From Gammaproteobacteria bacterium (GTDB lineage: Bacteria > Pseudomonadota > Gammaproteobacteria > Steroidobacterales > Steroidobacteraceae): a stretch of 19,800 nucleotides of DNA. The notes under the pieces are model-generated. The model had not been told where the DNA came from. It saw only the letters and a program-made list of their open reading frames with translations, and ran no database searches. A program made the position numbers and the translations under genes. Below are positions 8,213 to 15,638 of the stretch, piece after piece (positions within the stretch are counted from its first letter, which is position 1; every line of letters starts with the position of its first letter). The DNA is taken from the NCBI GenBank assembly GCA_028293725.1, contig JAQGOE010000270.1:1-19800 (forward strand), given 5' to 3'.

Positions 8213-9988
8213 ATGTATCTGCCACGCAATACAGAGCCGCATCTGAACACCCCGCCCCTTGCGGCACGCCTGGGACCGATAGCGGCGGCCGTGAGTGCAC
8301 TACGTGATCCGGCCGGCATAGCCAGGCTCGGCTGGGCCTTCGCGGCGTTCTTTGGTGCGGCCTATGCGGTTTACATCGCCCAGCTGACGTCACTGCCATT
8401 TCAAGATTACCCCAACCACCTCGTTCGTGGCGCAGTGATGGCGGATCTCTTGTTTGACCACGGCACCCGCTTTGGACGGATCTTCGATTTTCAACTCATA
8501 CCGGTCCCCTATATTCTCCACGATCTACTATTGGCGGGATGCGTTGAAATCTTCGGCCCGGTTGTCGGGGCCGGGTTCTTCAGCACGCTCGTATTGCTGT
8601 CGTTGCCATGCGCCCTGCTCTTCTACATGCATGTCAACCACCTCGCGCCGCAAGCCCGGTGGCTGGTACTGCTGATCAGCCTCTATCTGTCGAGTGACTG
8701 GTTCTTCCTCGCAGGGTTCACGGCATTCCGCCTTTCTCTCGCGATGATAGTCGTGAACTTGGCACTGGCCGATGCGCTGCGCAGGCGCCTGTCGGCGCCG
8801 CTTTTCGGGCTATATGTTCTCGTGCTGCTGCTTGGCTATCTCATTCACTTATCCTCGCTCGTGTTCTTCACAACGGCGCTTGCGGTCTCTGGGCTCGTGC
8901 GACTGCTGTTTCGCCGGACGATCGCACGCGTAGAGGTCTACCTGTTGATTCCCGCCGCCGCGCTGCTCGCGCTGCATTTCGGGGTCCTCGTAGAGCCCTA
9001 CGGTGCGACGAACCCGCGCGAGTACCGCTATGATTGGGGCGATCTGAGTCAGAAATTCCACGGCCTGATCTACGAGTTCGAACGCTATGATGGCAAGCTG
9101 TCCAAACCGATGATGATCGCGCTCGCCGGATGCCTGCTCTGGCCGATACGCCGCGATCTGAACCGGCGCGCGCTCAGAAAGTCGGAGGTGGTGGAACAGC
9201 TCGCTTTGGCAGTTGTATTTTTGGGGATCTACATCGTCCTCCCGAGAGCCTACGCGGACGCTACGTTCGTAGACATACGCGCGCTTCCAATGGTGACACT
9301 GTTCCTGCTCTTCGCATGCCTCTACCTGGCAGATGAACACTCCTCCGGTCGTGAGTTCAACACCCTACCCATGCTCGTGTTTTCCACACTTCTCGTCGTC
9401 GCCAACTTCGCCTACCTGGCAGTTCATCTGAGCAACGGCAACGCCATGGTCGCCCGCTTCCGCGCAGTCGTCACGGCGATTCCTCGGGGATCCTACGTGC
9501 TCCCGGTGTACACGCAACCGATGTACACGCTATCGCCTCTCCTGCACGCGGACTCGTACGCGGTACTCGACCGCGGCGCAGTCACTCCTACCCTCTTCAG
9601 CCGCGATCGCGGCGATCCGATGAAGTATTTCCGTTACCGGCACAGACCATACATGCCCGATGAATCGTGGTATCTCACCCTGGACAAGTGGGATAAAGCT
9701 ACCGAAGCGACGTACACAGTAGAGGGGCAAACCTATCGGTGGCGCTTTTCCTTTTCCGAAAAGCACGGGCAATGGACCATGATGGACGTCGCGCCGGTGG
9801 ACTGGGACCGGATCGCCTGCGACTACGATTTCCTGCTGGTGACAAGGCCGTTCGACGCGGCCCACATACGCGTCGCGACCACGACAGCGGCCGCAAACGA
9901 AACTGCCGCCCTGCTCGCAGTGGACAAACAGGAATGTCACCCGGCCCGACAGCAGAGGCATCAGGTACAACTTCCTAACGAGCATTGA
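8213..9988 (+). CDS. Polytopic membrane protein, GT-C glycosyltransferase-like
   Basis: This 591-residue protein has a cytoplasmic N-terminus, about ten hydrophobic segments between residues 40 and 430, and a roughly 150-residue soluble C-terminal part. Just after the first membrane segment comes LPFQDYPNHL with Asp65, matching the acidic first-loop motif of GT-C fold glycosyltransferases that use polyprenyl-linked sugars. I do not see a second diagnostic motif, so a transferase role is only inferred. I chose the ATG at 8213 because AGGGGA lies about 8 bases upstream and the extra 24 residues from 8141 are unlike the family. It is divergent from the exported GH13-like gene, and a joint role in envelope carbohydrate is possible. 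Its 3' end is convergent with the AbiE remnant. Confidence 0.7.
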   Translation: MYLPRNTEPHLNTPPLAARLGPIAAAVSALRDPAGIARLGWAFAAFFGAAYAVYIAQLTSLPFQDYPNHLVRGAVMADLLFDHGTRFGRIFDFQLIPVPYILHDLLLAGCVEIFGPVVGAGFFSTLVLLSLPCALLFYMHVNHLAPQARWLVLLISLYLSSDWFFLAGFTAFRLSLAMIVVNLALADALRRRLSAPLFGLYVLVLLLGYLIHLSSLVFFTTALAVSGLVRLLFRRTIARVEVYLLIPAAALLALHFGVLVEPYGATNPREYRYDWGDLSQKFHGLIYEFERYDGKLSKPMMIALAGCLLWPIRRDLNRRALRKSEVVEQLALAVVFLGIYIVLPRAYADATFVDIRALPMVTLFLLFACLYLADEHSSGREFNTLPMLVFSTLLVVANFAYLAVHLSNGNAMVARFRAVVTAIPRGSYVLPVYTQPMYTLSPLLHADSYAVLDRGAVTPTLFSRDRGDPMKYFRYRHRPYMPDESWYLTLDKWDKATEATYTVEGQTYRWRFSFSEKHGQWTMMDVAPVDWDRIACDYDFLLVTRPFDAAHIRVATTTAAANETAALLAVDKQECHPARQQRHQVQLPNEH

Positions 9989-10035
9989 CCCCGATTGACG
10001 AGCGTCGATACCGCAGCCGGGACAAGTGAGTAGCC

Positions 10036-10347
10036 TCATATGACCGCGACCACACAGCTCTCCTCTTCGGGAGACGTCACCGGCACATTCCGGACTGCAT
10101 CAACAGTTGTTCCGATCGGCTCGGGCTGGATTTGAACGAGGTCGATGTCCTCCGAGTATCGCAGCGCCTGCTTAAACAGCAGCTTGTTGATAGCCGTTCC
10201 GCCTCGAAACGCGATCTTCCCCTTGAGTGCTGGAGCGTTCAAAAGGTCGCTTAGGGCTCGGCAGATGATCAAGTCTTGCTCGACCTGTCGTGCGTCAGCC
10301 CACGGCGCCGACGACCGCCAGGCTTGTACGAACGCATTCGGAATCAA
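10036..10347 (-). pseudogene. Truncated AbiEii-type nucleotidyltransferase toxin
   Basis: The frame encodes 103 residues from a TTG at 10347 (MIPNAFVQAW...). It carries the two N-terminal signatures of AbiEii/AbiGii nucleotidyltransferase toxins: FRGGTAINKLL with the GG-T motif, and RYSEDIDLV with the catalytic D-x-D. Full-length relatives are, from memory, about 250 to 320 residues. Here homology stops near TTVDAVR and is replaced by an unrelated tail (NVPVTSPEEES) and a stop. Most of the protein, including the helical C-terminal half, is missing, so it is very likely inactive. The TTG overlaps the stop of an upstream fragment, the arrangement expected of a translationally coupled antitoxin-toxin pair. 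It is convergent with the membrane protein gene ending at 9988. Confidence 0.75.
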
Positions 10348-10457
10348 AAGTCGATCTTCACGGGTTCATTGATCTCGAGCTTCCATTTCGCGTCTTTTTT
10401 GTAAGCGGTTTCTTCAGCCGCGAAAAGCGGCCTGACGATGTTCCAGAATGACGGCGT
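10344..10457 (-). pseudogene. C-terminal remnant of the gene upstream of the AbiEii toxin
   Basis: On the minus strand a 37-codon frame with no start codon (preceded in frame by TAA) reads TPSFWNIVRPLFAAEETAYK and ends KWKLEINEPVKIDF. Its TGA overlaps the TTG start of the AbiEii fragment by two bases. Position and overlap suggest the tail of the cognate antitoxin (AbiEi or DUF6088-like), but I do not recognise the sequence itself. The rest has been lost, and the neighbouring sequence runs into the SnoaL-like gene on the other strand. Confidence 0.45.
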
Positions 10458-10537
10458 TTAACACCGCATGACGTGCCCTCCTGGGCCTTCTCGCGGCAGT
10501 ATCGCCAAAGTTGAACAAGCACGGGGCGTTGGTCGAT

Positions 10538-10942
10538 ATGGAGAAGCAGCACGATCCCGGCACACAGACGATTCCTGCAGGCGAGATGACCGCCGGACTG
10601 CCACCGTCGGTGGCCACCTATATCCGGGCGACCAATCTCTGCGATCTCGACGCACTGCTGGCGACGTTCGTCGATGACGCGCTCGTCAACGATCAGCTTA
10701 CAGACTACTGGGGAAAGGAGGCGATCGCCGCTTGGGCCGCGCGTGACATCATTGGCGAGCGGTTGACGCTCAAGGTCGTCAAGATTGTCCAGCACTATGG
10801 GCATTCAATCGTGACAGCCCATGTGGACGGACTTTTCGACAAGCGTGGGCTCCCGGAGCCTCTCGTGCTCGTCTTCTATTTTTCCTGCTACGACAACAAA
10901 ATCGTGCAACTCATCATTCTGCGCAATCAGTCCGGCGTCTGA
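10538..10942 (+). CDS. SnoaL-like / NTF2-fold protein
   Basis: The protein is about 134 residues from the ATG at 10538. The pattern VATYIRATNLCDLDALLATF followed by DDALVNDQLTDYWGKEAI is the usual opening of SnoaL-like NTF2-fold proteins: a helix-pair with a Leu-Asp-Leu core, then a strand and a Gly-Lys-x-x-Ile turn. These small cone-shaped proteins act as isomerases, cyclases or ligand carriers, or have no known activity. The start is uncertain: a TTG at 10511 and an ATG at 10586 are in frame, and no ribosome binding site is decisive. Its last 16 bases overlap the 3' end of the convergent MarR gene. A fragment of a second copy lies at 14588-14674, beyond the large regulator. Confidence 0.75.
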   Translation: MEKQHDPGTQTIPAGEMTAGLPPSVATYIRATNLCDLDALLATFVDDALVNDQLTDYWGKEAIAAWAARDIIGERLTLKVVKIVQHYGHSIVTAHVDGLFDKRGLPEPLVLVFYFSCYDNKIVQLIILRNQSGV

Positions 10943-11397
10943 TGATGATTTTGCGCGTTATCGGCGACCACAAGCTCGGTTGACGTCACGGCCCGCATCA
11001 GCGTGCGCAGTTGCGAATCCTTGCGGCTGCCGAAGGCGGCGTCGAATCCGGCTTGTGCTTCGGCCCAATATTTCCAGGCCTGATTGAGTCGTTTCAATCC
11101 AACGTCCGTCAGGCACAGTTCCTTACTCCGGCGGTCGCCGAGCCCTCGAACGACGGCAATGAGGCCATCTCGCTGGAGGGGAAGAATGTTCCGGCCAAGT
11201 GTCGTCGGGTCCATCACCAACCTCTCAGCGAGGTTATTGATGGTCAATGGCCCCTCCCGCTTCAACTTCGCGAGGATCGAGAACTGCGTTATCCGCAGCC
11301 CCGATGGGGCCAGATGCTGGTCATAGAACTGGCTCACGTGCCGCGCTGCTTGGCGAAGAGCCAGGCAGGTGCAGAACTCAGGGGGGGTATCGTGCAT
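10927..11397 (-). CDS. MarR family transcriptional regulator
   Basis: This 156-residue protein has the MarR winged-helix layout: dimerisation helix at the N-terminus (LALRQAARHVSQFYDQHLAP), recognition helix in LTINNLAERLVMDPTTLGRN, and a wing with the conserved Asp-Arg-Arg-Ser-Lys (GLGDRRSKELCLTDVG). MarR proteins are dimeric, often repress their own promoter and release DNA on binding small phenolic or other ligands. The ATG at 11397 is the only reasonable start. A promoter with TTGACA and TATATA boxes lies just upstream and overlaps a 20-bp pseudo-palindrome, which suggests autoregulation. Likely targets are its own gene and the divergent ATPase regulator. Its 3' end overlaps the convergent SnoaL-like gene by 16 bases. 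Confidence 0.92.
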   Translation of the reverse strand: MHDTPPEFCTCLALRQAARHVSQFYDQHLAPSGLRITQFSILAKLKREGPLTINNLAERLVMDPTTLGRNILPLQRDGLIAVVRGLGDRRSKELCLTDVGLKRLNQAWKYWAEAQAGFDAAFGSRKDSQLRTLMRAVTSTELVVADNAQNHHQTPD

Positions 11398-11404
11398 AGG
11401 AACA

Positions 11405-11434
11405 TTGACAGGTTTGAGTTACAGGGCATATATA
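11405..11434 (+). promoter_or_regulatory. Rightward sigma70-type promoter toward the ATPase regulator
   Basis: TTGACA at 11405-11410 and TATATA at 11429-11434 are separated by 18 bases. Both boxes are close to consensus. Transcription would start near 11441 and read the small frame at 11532 and the regulator at 11687. The -10 hexamer is its own complement and also serves the leftward promoter. Confidence 0.55.
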
Positions 11435-11445
11435 GCTGCATATAC
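11426..11445. promoter_or_regulatory. Pseudo-palindrome over the shared -10, candidate MarR operator
   Basis: GCATATATAGCTGCATATAC is an imperfect inverted repeat (7 of 10 positions per half) and also contains most of a 12-bp direct repeat (11426-11437 and 11438-11449, 10 of 12 identical). An AT-rich palindrome of about 20 bp over a promoter next to a MarR gene is the classic operator arrangement for this family. Binding here would block both promoters. Confidence 0.5.
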
Positions 11446-11456
11446 GGCTATGTCAA
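11429..11456 (-). promoter_or_regulatory. Leftward promoter of the MarR gene
   Basis: On the minus strand TTGACA (11456 to 11451) is followed after 16 bases by TATATA (11434 to 11429); shifting by two bases gives TATATG at spacing 18. The start would be near 11422, leaving a leader of about 25 nt before the MarR ATG at 11397. It shares its -10 with the rightward promoter. Confidence 0.6.
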
Positions 11457-11531
11457 GCCAACCCTATCCTGCGTCGATGGCGTGTCAGGCGAGCTGGGCG
11501 AATCCACCACGAGGTAAAAGAGCAGGCGACC

Positions 11532-11669
11532 ATGATCGATAGCTTCACCGTTCAGCACTGTGAGCATGTCAGCCCGCGGCTCAACAACGATGAGGTCTCG
11601 GCTGCGGCCATCAAGCTGGATGCCAAACTCCGCTCGCTGGCAGTGCTCGCGACCGGGGTGGTCGCCTGA
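11532..11669 (+). CDS. Small frame in the leader of the ATPase regulator, possibly a truncated DUF302-like remnant
   Basis: A 45-codon frame begins MIDSFTVQHCEHVSPRLN and ends VLATGVVA, 17 nt before the regulator ATG. An AGG lies 5 bases ahead of its ATG. The opening FTVQ...HVSP with a following Val-x-Ala-Ala resembles the start of DUF302 proteins, which would make it a truncated remnant; this is a weak impression. It could equally be a leader peptide, or not be translated. Confidence 0.3.
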   Translation: MIDSFTVQHCEHVSPRLNNDEVSAAAIKLDAKLRSLAVLATGVVA

Positions 11670-11686
11670 TATCCATAGAAAGCTCC

Positions 11687-14581
11687 ATGGTTACTGGTGA
11701 TGTCATCTCGTTCGGACCCTACCGGTTGATCCCGGCGGGGCGCCTGCTGCTGAGAGACGCAGAGCCTGTCGACGTTGGCAGCCGAGCGCTCGATGTCCTC
11801 ATCGCGCTTGTAGCGGCGGCTGGCGATGTCGTCGGGCAGCGCGAATTGATGGACCGAGCCTGGCCGAATGTTGTAGTAGGCGACGGCAGCCTCAGGGCAA
11901 CAATCGCGGAACTGCGCAAAGTGCTGAGCGATGGTCAGGATCGAGTCAGGTACATCGCGAATGTAACTGGCCGAGGATATTGCTTCGTCGCGCCTGTGGA
12001 TCGCTCGGCCGCACAATCGCTGGCAGAGAAGCCGCTTCTCCTTTCCTCTCCGTCTCCTTCTGTGCCGAAGCATAACCTTCCCGCGCGACTGGCCCGCATG
12101 ATCGGCCGTGACGGAGCGGTCGAGGCGTTGTCGACATTGCTGGCGTCCCGACGCTTTGTCAGCGTGGTCGGCCCCGGCGGCCTGGGTAAGACAACAGTCG
12201 CCGTCTCCGTCGCCCACGCCTTGCTCAGCGACTTCGGGGAAGCTGTTTACTTCGTGGATCTCGGTGCTGTGAACGACCCGCCTCTTGTGCCGAGCGCTGT
12301 AGCCTCTGTGTTGGGTGTCTTCGCCCAGACGAACGATCCACTTCCCAGCCTGATGGCATTTTTGGCGGGTCGTCGAATTCTGCTGGTCCTCGACAACTGC
12401 GAGCATGTCATCGACGCCGCCGCTTTGCTGACGGAGCGGCTCTACAACGATGCGCCTCAGGTGCATATCCTCACGACGAGCCGTGAGGCGCTGCGCGTGG
12501 AGGGCGAGCACGTTCACCTTTTAATGCCTCTGGATTGTCCTGTGGTCAGGGACGATCTGACCGCAGCCGAAGCCCTTACCTCGCCCGCCGTGCAGCTGTT
12601 CATGCAGCGCGCGTTCGCCAGTGGCTACCCGTCTGAACTGACCGACGCCGACGCGCCGGCCGTGGCAGCCATCTGCAGCCGACTGGATGGCATCGCCCTT
12701 GCGATCGAACTGGCCGGTAGCCGAGTGAGTACTTATGGGTTCCGGGGAACCGCTGACCTGCTGTGCAATCGATTCAAGCTTCTTTGGCAGGGTCGTCGCA
12801 GCGCTCTGCCTCGTCACCAGACACTGCACGCGATGTTGGACTGGAGCTTCAATCTTTTGTCCCACCGGGACCGGCGAGTGCTCGTGCGCCTCTCGATCTT
12901 CGTTGGCGTGTTCACGCTCGAAGCGGCCCAGGCTGTGGCGGTCGACGACCAGACTGATGCGATGGAGGTCGCGGATGCGATTACCAGTTTGATCGCCAAA
13001 TCGCTCCTCTGGGTAGCGCTGATCGACGGAATCGCTCACCACAGACTGCTCGATTCAACGCTGGCCTTTGCGGCTGAAAAGCTTGCGCAAACCACTGAGG
13101 CCACCGCCCTTTCAAGGCGGCATGCCCTTTATTACGCGCTGTGGCGCTCGGGCGATCCAGGTAAGGACATTGCAGTGTCCAGCCAGGACGTGGCGGACGT
13201 TGGACCTCACATGGGCAATATTCGCGCGGCGCTCGCGTGGAGCTTTTCCAGCGCTGGTGATGCCTTGATCGGCGTGCGGCTCGCCGGGGCGTCGGCGCCG
13301 TTGTTTCTGAGGCTTTTTTTGCTTAGTGAATGCCATCGCTGGTGCGAGCAGGCCCTGGCTGCGCTGCCCGAGGGGCAACCCGACAAGGCGAACCGGTTGA
13401 GGCTACAGGCAAGTTTGGCCTTCTCGGCAATGTTTACCCGCGGCAACGGGGACGAAGTGCGAACGGCCATCGAAAACGGGCTGGCGTTGGCTGACGAATT
13501 GGGCGACCTGCGGCATCAGCTTCATCTGCTCGCCGGTCTCAACATCTTCCTCACCCGCATCGGCGACTTTCAGGGAGCTATGGGGGTTGCCCAACGCAGC
13601 ATCGCGATTGCTCAAAAGATCGGCTCACCTGCGGCGATCGCCACGGGAGAGTGGATGTTGGGCGTCTCCTACCACCTGCTCGGGGAACAGGCTCGCGCCC
13701 AACGGCATTGCGAGGCTGGTGTGGCGCAGGCAGCGACCTCGGATGCCGCGCAGGTGGAATTCTTTGGTTTCGATCGCCGGATTGGCGGGCTCGTGACGCT
13801 TGCGCGCACGCTTTGGCTCAGGGGATTCCCCGATCGTGCCGCGAAGACCGCACGACGGGCGATCGACGAGGCAGTCAAACGCGATCACCCGCTGAACCTG
13901 TGTATCGCCTTGATCTTTACGGCCACCGTGTTTCTCTGGCGTGGCGACCTGATTGAGGCGGAGGATCTCATCCGACGCTTGGTCGCTCATGCCGCGCGGC
14001 ATTCGCTTGGTCCCTATCATTCAGTTGGTTTGGCTTTGACCGGTGAGCTCGCCATCGCACACAGAGATCCGGCAACGGGTGTTCCGATTTTGCGGCGTGC
14101 CCTCAGGATGTTGCAGTCGGAGCAGCATCACGTCCTGACGCCCGCTTTTCATCGGGCGCTGGCGGAAGGGTTGATGCAGTCCGGAGAGATTGAGGAGGCT
14201 GCGGCAGTGCTCGATGCCTCCCTGGCTCGGAACGAGGCCGGCGCTCCGGGCGCGTGCGTTCCCGAACTGTTGAGGATCCGTGGCGAGACCTGGCTCCAAG
14301 GCTCCTCTGCCGATCCCGAAGCCGCCGAACGGACGTTCCAACTTTCCTTGCAGCGAGCAAGGGCCCAATCGGCCCTCAGCCTCGAACTGCGCTCGGCCAT
14401 GGGGCTTGCGCGACTGTGGCGCAGCCAAGGCAAGTCCGCGGACGCCGTTGACGTGCTGCAGGGCATCTATCAGCGCTTTGGGGAGGGATACCAGACAACG
14501 GACTTGATATCGGCAAGTCAACTCCTGGCGGAGATCGGATGGTGTGCTCTTCCCCTTGATACGGCCAGCGAACCGGCCTGA
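11687..14581 (+). CDS. Winged-helix regulator with NB-ARC-like ATPase and helical repeats
   Basis: This 964-residue regulator has three parts. Residues 1-105 form an OmpR/CadC-type winged-helix DNA-binding domain (ISFGPYRLIPAGR, VGSRALDVLIALVAAAG, and GRGYCFVAPV at its end). Residues about 135-400 are a STAND-type ATPase with Walker A GPGGLGKTT at 162-170, Walker B ILLVLDN at 231-237 and an ILTTSREALR sensor. The remaining 500 or so residues are Ala/Leu-rich helical repeats of TPR type, the usual ligand or protein sensor. Such proteins are thought to switch on nucleotide binding and oligomerisation after sensing a signal. No signal peptide or receiver domain is present. The ribosome binding site is weak (AGAAAG). 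It is divergent from the MarR gene, with overlapping promoters between them, and a SnoaL fragment follows. Confidence 0.9.
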   Translation: MVTGDVISFGPYRLIPAGRLLLRDAEPVDVGSRALDVLIALVAAAGDVVGQRELMDRAWPNVVVGDGSLRATIAELRKVLSDGQDRVRYIANVTGRGYCFVAPVDRSAAQSLAEKPLLLSSPSPSVPKHNLPARLARMIGRDGAVEALSTLLASRRFVSVVGPGGLGKTTVAVSVAHALLSDFGEAVYFVDLGAVNDPPLVPSAVASVLGVFAQTNDPLPSLMAFLAGRRILLVLDNCEHVIDAAALLTERLYNDAPQVHILTTSREALRVEGEHVHLLMPLDCPVVRDDLTAAEALTSPAVQLFMQRAFASGYPSELTDADAPAVAAICSRLDGIALAIELAGSRVSTYGFRGTADLLCNRFKLLWQGRRSALPRHQTLHAMLDWSFNLLSHRDRRVLVRLSIFVGVFTLEAAQAVAVDDQTDAMEVADAITSLIAKSLLWVALIDGIAHHRLLDSTLAFAAEKLAQTTEATALSRRHALYYALWRSGDPGKDIAVSSQDVADVGPHMGNIRAALAWSFSSAGDALIGVRLAGASAPLFLRLFLLSECHRWCEQALAALPEGQPDKANRLRLQASLAFSAMFTRGNGDEVRTAIENGLALADELGDLRHQLHLLAGLNIFLTRIGDFQGAMGVAQRSIAIAQKIGSPAAIATGEWMLGVSYHLLGEQARAQRHCEAGVAQAATSDAAQVEFFGFDRRIGGLVTLARTLWLRGFPDRAAKTARRAIDEAVKRDHPLNLCIALIFTATVFLWRGDLIEAEDLIRRLVAHAARHSLGPYHSVGLALTGELAIAHRDPATGVPILRRALRMLQSEQHHVLTPAFHRALAEGLMQSGEIEEAAAVLDASLARNEAGAPGACVPELLRIRGETWLQGSSADPEAAERTFQLSLQRARAQSALSLELRSAMGLARLWRSQGKSADAVDVLQGIYQRFGEGYQTTDLISASQLLAEIGWCALPLDTASEPA

Positions 14582-14587
14582 CCGCGG

Positions 14588-14674
14588 ATGTCAGTGACCG
14601 ACTGCATACGAGCGACTCGCTCTCTTTGCGATCTCGATGCGCTGTTGGCGACCTGCGTCAATCCTCTGCCGTGA
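14588..14674 (+). pseudogene. Fragment of a second SnoaL-like gene
   Basis: A 28-codon frame starting ATG at 14588, 6 nt after the regulator stop, contains IRATRSLCDLDALLAT followed by CVNPLP and a stop. The intact SnoaL-like gene at 10538-10942 has IRATNLCDLDALLATFV at the same place, so the match is about 14 residues with one inserted codon, and the DNA is also similar. Only the N-terminal helix region survives; the rest is missing. It is therefore a decayed paralogue rather than a functional peptide, though the frame is intact. Confidence 0.65.
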
Positions 14675-14700
14675 TGCGATCTCTACGAATCAGGATAGAA

Positions 14701-14725
14701 GAAGGGACGACCGGGCCGCCCCTTC
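14701..14725 (-). terminator. Hairpin between convergent genes
   Basis: GAAGGGACG at 14701-14709 pairs with CGCCCCTTC at 14717-14725 (8 pairs, one A-C mismatch) around a 7-base loop. It lies 24 bases past the stop of the minus-strand hydrolase at 14750 and on that strand is followed by TTCTTCTATCC. It probably ends that transcript; a role for the rightward regulator transcript is less likely because no T-run follows. Confidence 0.5.
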
Positions 14726-14749
14726 GCGTGTTGCATTGTCCATCAAACG

Positions 14750-15538
14750 CTACTTCGCTGCGGCCTCGATCGCTTTCGCCAAACCATCCGGGTCGGTGAG
14801 GAATGGCGTGTGGCCGGTCTGGAGGGTTGTTTCGCCGCGCACCGGTGTGTTTGCAACCATCTTGGCCTGGTACGCTGGGCTGATCACCTGGTCCATCGCA
14901 GTGTGAATGTACACCTTGTCTACGCGGCCAAATCTGGCATCGGTAACATGTACGGGAGTTGCAAGCGGCGCGAGCGGCTCATCCAGAATCGAGTTGGGGA
15001 TGGCCGCTCGCAGTGGCTCGGGTGCGCCATTGGCGAACAGGTCCGCGCGCGCCGAGTATTCGATTGTGGCGATGCCTTTCTCTTTCTGGATCTGCAGGTG
15101 CGGACCGATTTTGGCGTCCGGGTCCTGGTTGGCCATCGATACCAGGGAGTCACCGTCATGCGGCAGGAGAGCCGCGACAAATACCAGGGTCTTGATCTTC
15201 TCCGGCGCCTCTTCGGCGGCGTCAGAGATGACGATGCCGCCGAAGCTGTGGCCCACCACGACCGCCGGGCGATGAAACTTGCCGAGCGCTGTCACGACGA
15301 CGTCGCGGTAGAGGTCGAGACTCACTTTATCAGGCGCACTCGGCGCTCCCGGGCGGCCCGGCAAGTTGACCGCCGTGACCTTATAGCCATCCCTCTTCAG
15401 CCTGGCGGCGACGTGACCCCAGACCTGAGCGCTTTCAAACGCGCCGTGGACCAGGACAATCGGCGGCTTTTGTGCAGCCATGGTGTTGCCGCCAAAGGTG
15501 AGGAAAGAGATGGCGAGAGCGCCAATGGATCGTTTCAT
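14750..15538 (-). CDS. Exported alpha/beta hydrolase (esterase-like)
   Basis: This 262-residue protein starts at the ATG at 15538, where AAAGGAA lies 8 bases upstream and a signal peptide begins (MKRSIGALAISFLTF...NTMAAQ). Longer in-frame starts (15568, 15706) lack this support. The fold is the small alpha/beta hydrolase type: oxyanion loop VLVHGAF at 28-34, nucleophile Ser98 in GHSFGG, and likely Asp216 in HTAMDQ and His243 in QTGHTPF. Such proteins resemble salicylate- or hydroxynitrile-type esterases with a helical cap; the substrate is unknown, probably a small ester in the periplasm. It lies 100 nt downstream of the AraC gene on the same strand, with its own palindrome and likely promoter in the gap. 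The broken gene at 19522 belongs to the same subfamily. Confidence 0.88.
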   Translation of the reverse strand: MKRSIGALAISFLTFGGNTMAAQKPPIVLVHGAFESAQVWGHVAARLKRDGYKVTAVNLPGRPGAPSAPDKVSLDLYRDVVVTALGKFHRPAVVVGHSFGGIVISDAAEEAPEKIKTLVFVAALLPHDGDSLVSMANQDPDAKIGPHLQIQKEKGIATIEYSARADLFANGAPEPLRAAIPNSILDEPLAPLATPVHVTDARFGRVDKVYIHTAMDQVISPAYQAKMVANTPVRGETTLQTGHTPFLTDPDGLAKAIEAAAK

Positions 15539-15563
15539 GATTGCGGTTCCTTTGAGTTTGAGT

Positions 15564-15581
15564 GACATCGGTGCCGATGTC
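15564..15581. promoter_or_regulatory. Perfect 18-bp palindrome at the hydrolase promoter
   Basis: GACATCGGTGCCGATGTC has two perfect 8-bp arms around TG. It lies 25 bases upstream of the hydrolase ATG. On the minus strand a TCTAAT (15590 to 15585, five of six matching TATAAT) ends just before it, so transcription would start inside the palindrome. No good -35 is seen. A repressor operator over the start site is the best reading. No T-run follows, so a terminator of the AraC gene is less likely. Confidence 0.45.
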
Positions 15582-15638
15582 GTGATTAGAAAATGGTCAG
15601 TCGCTGCGGCGCTGCCAACCGGCGGTGCAGGCCCGACC

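Noticed and set aside
11552..12517. Long minus-strand open frame (321 codons) antisense to the large regulator
   Set aside because: It lies opposite the winged-helix and ATPase domains, has Gln/Arg/His-rich composition with no domain, and is explained by the codon pattern of the real gene.
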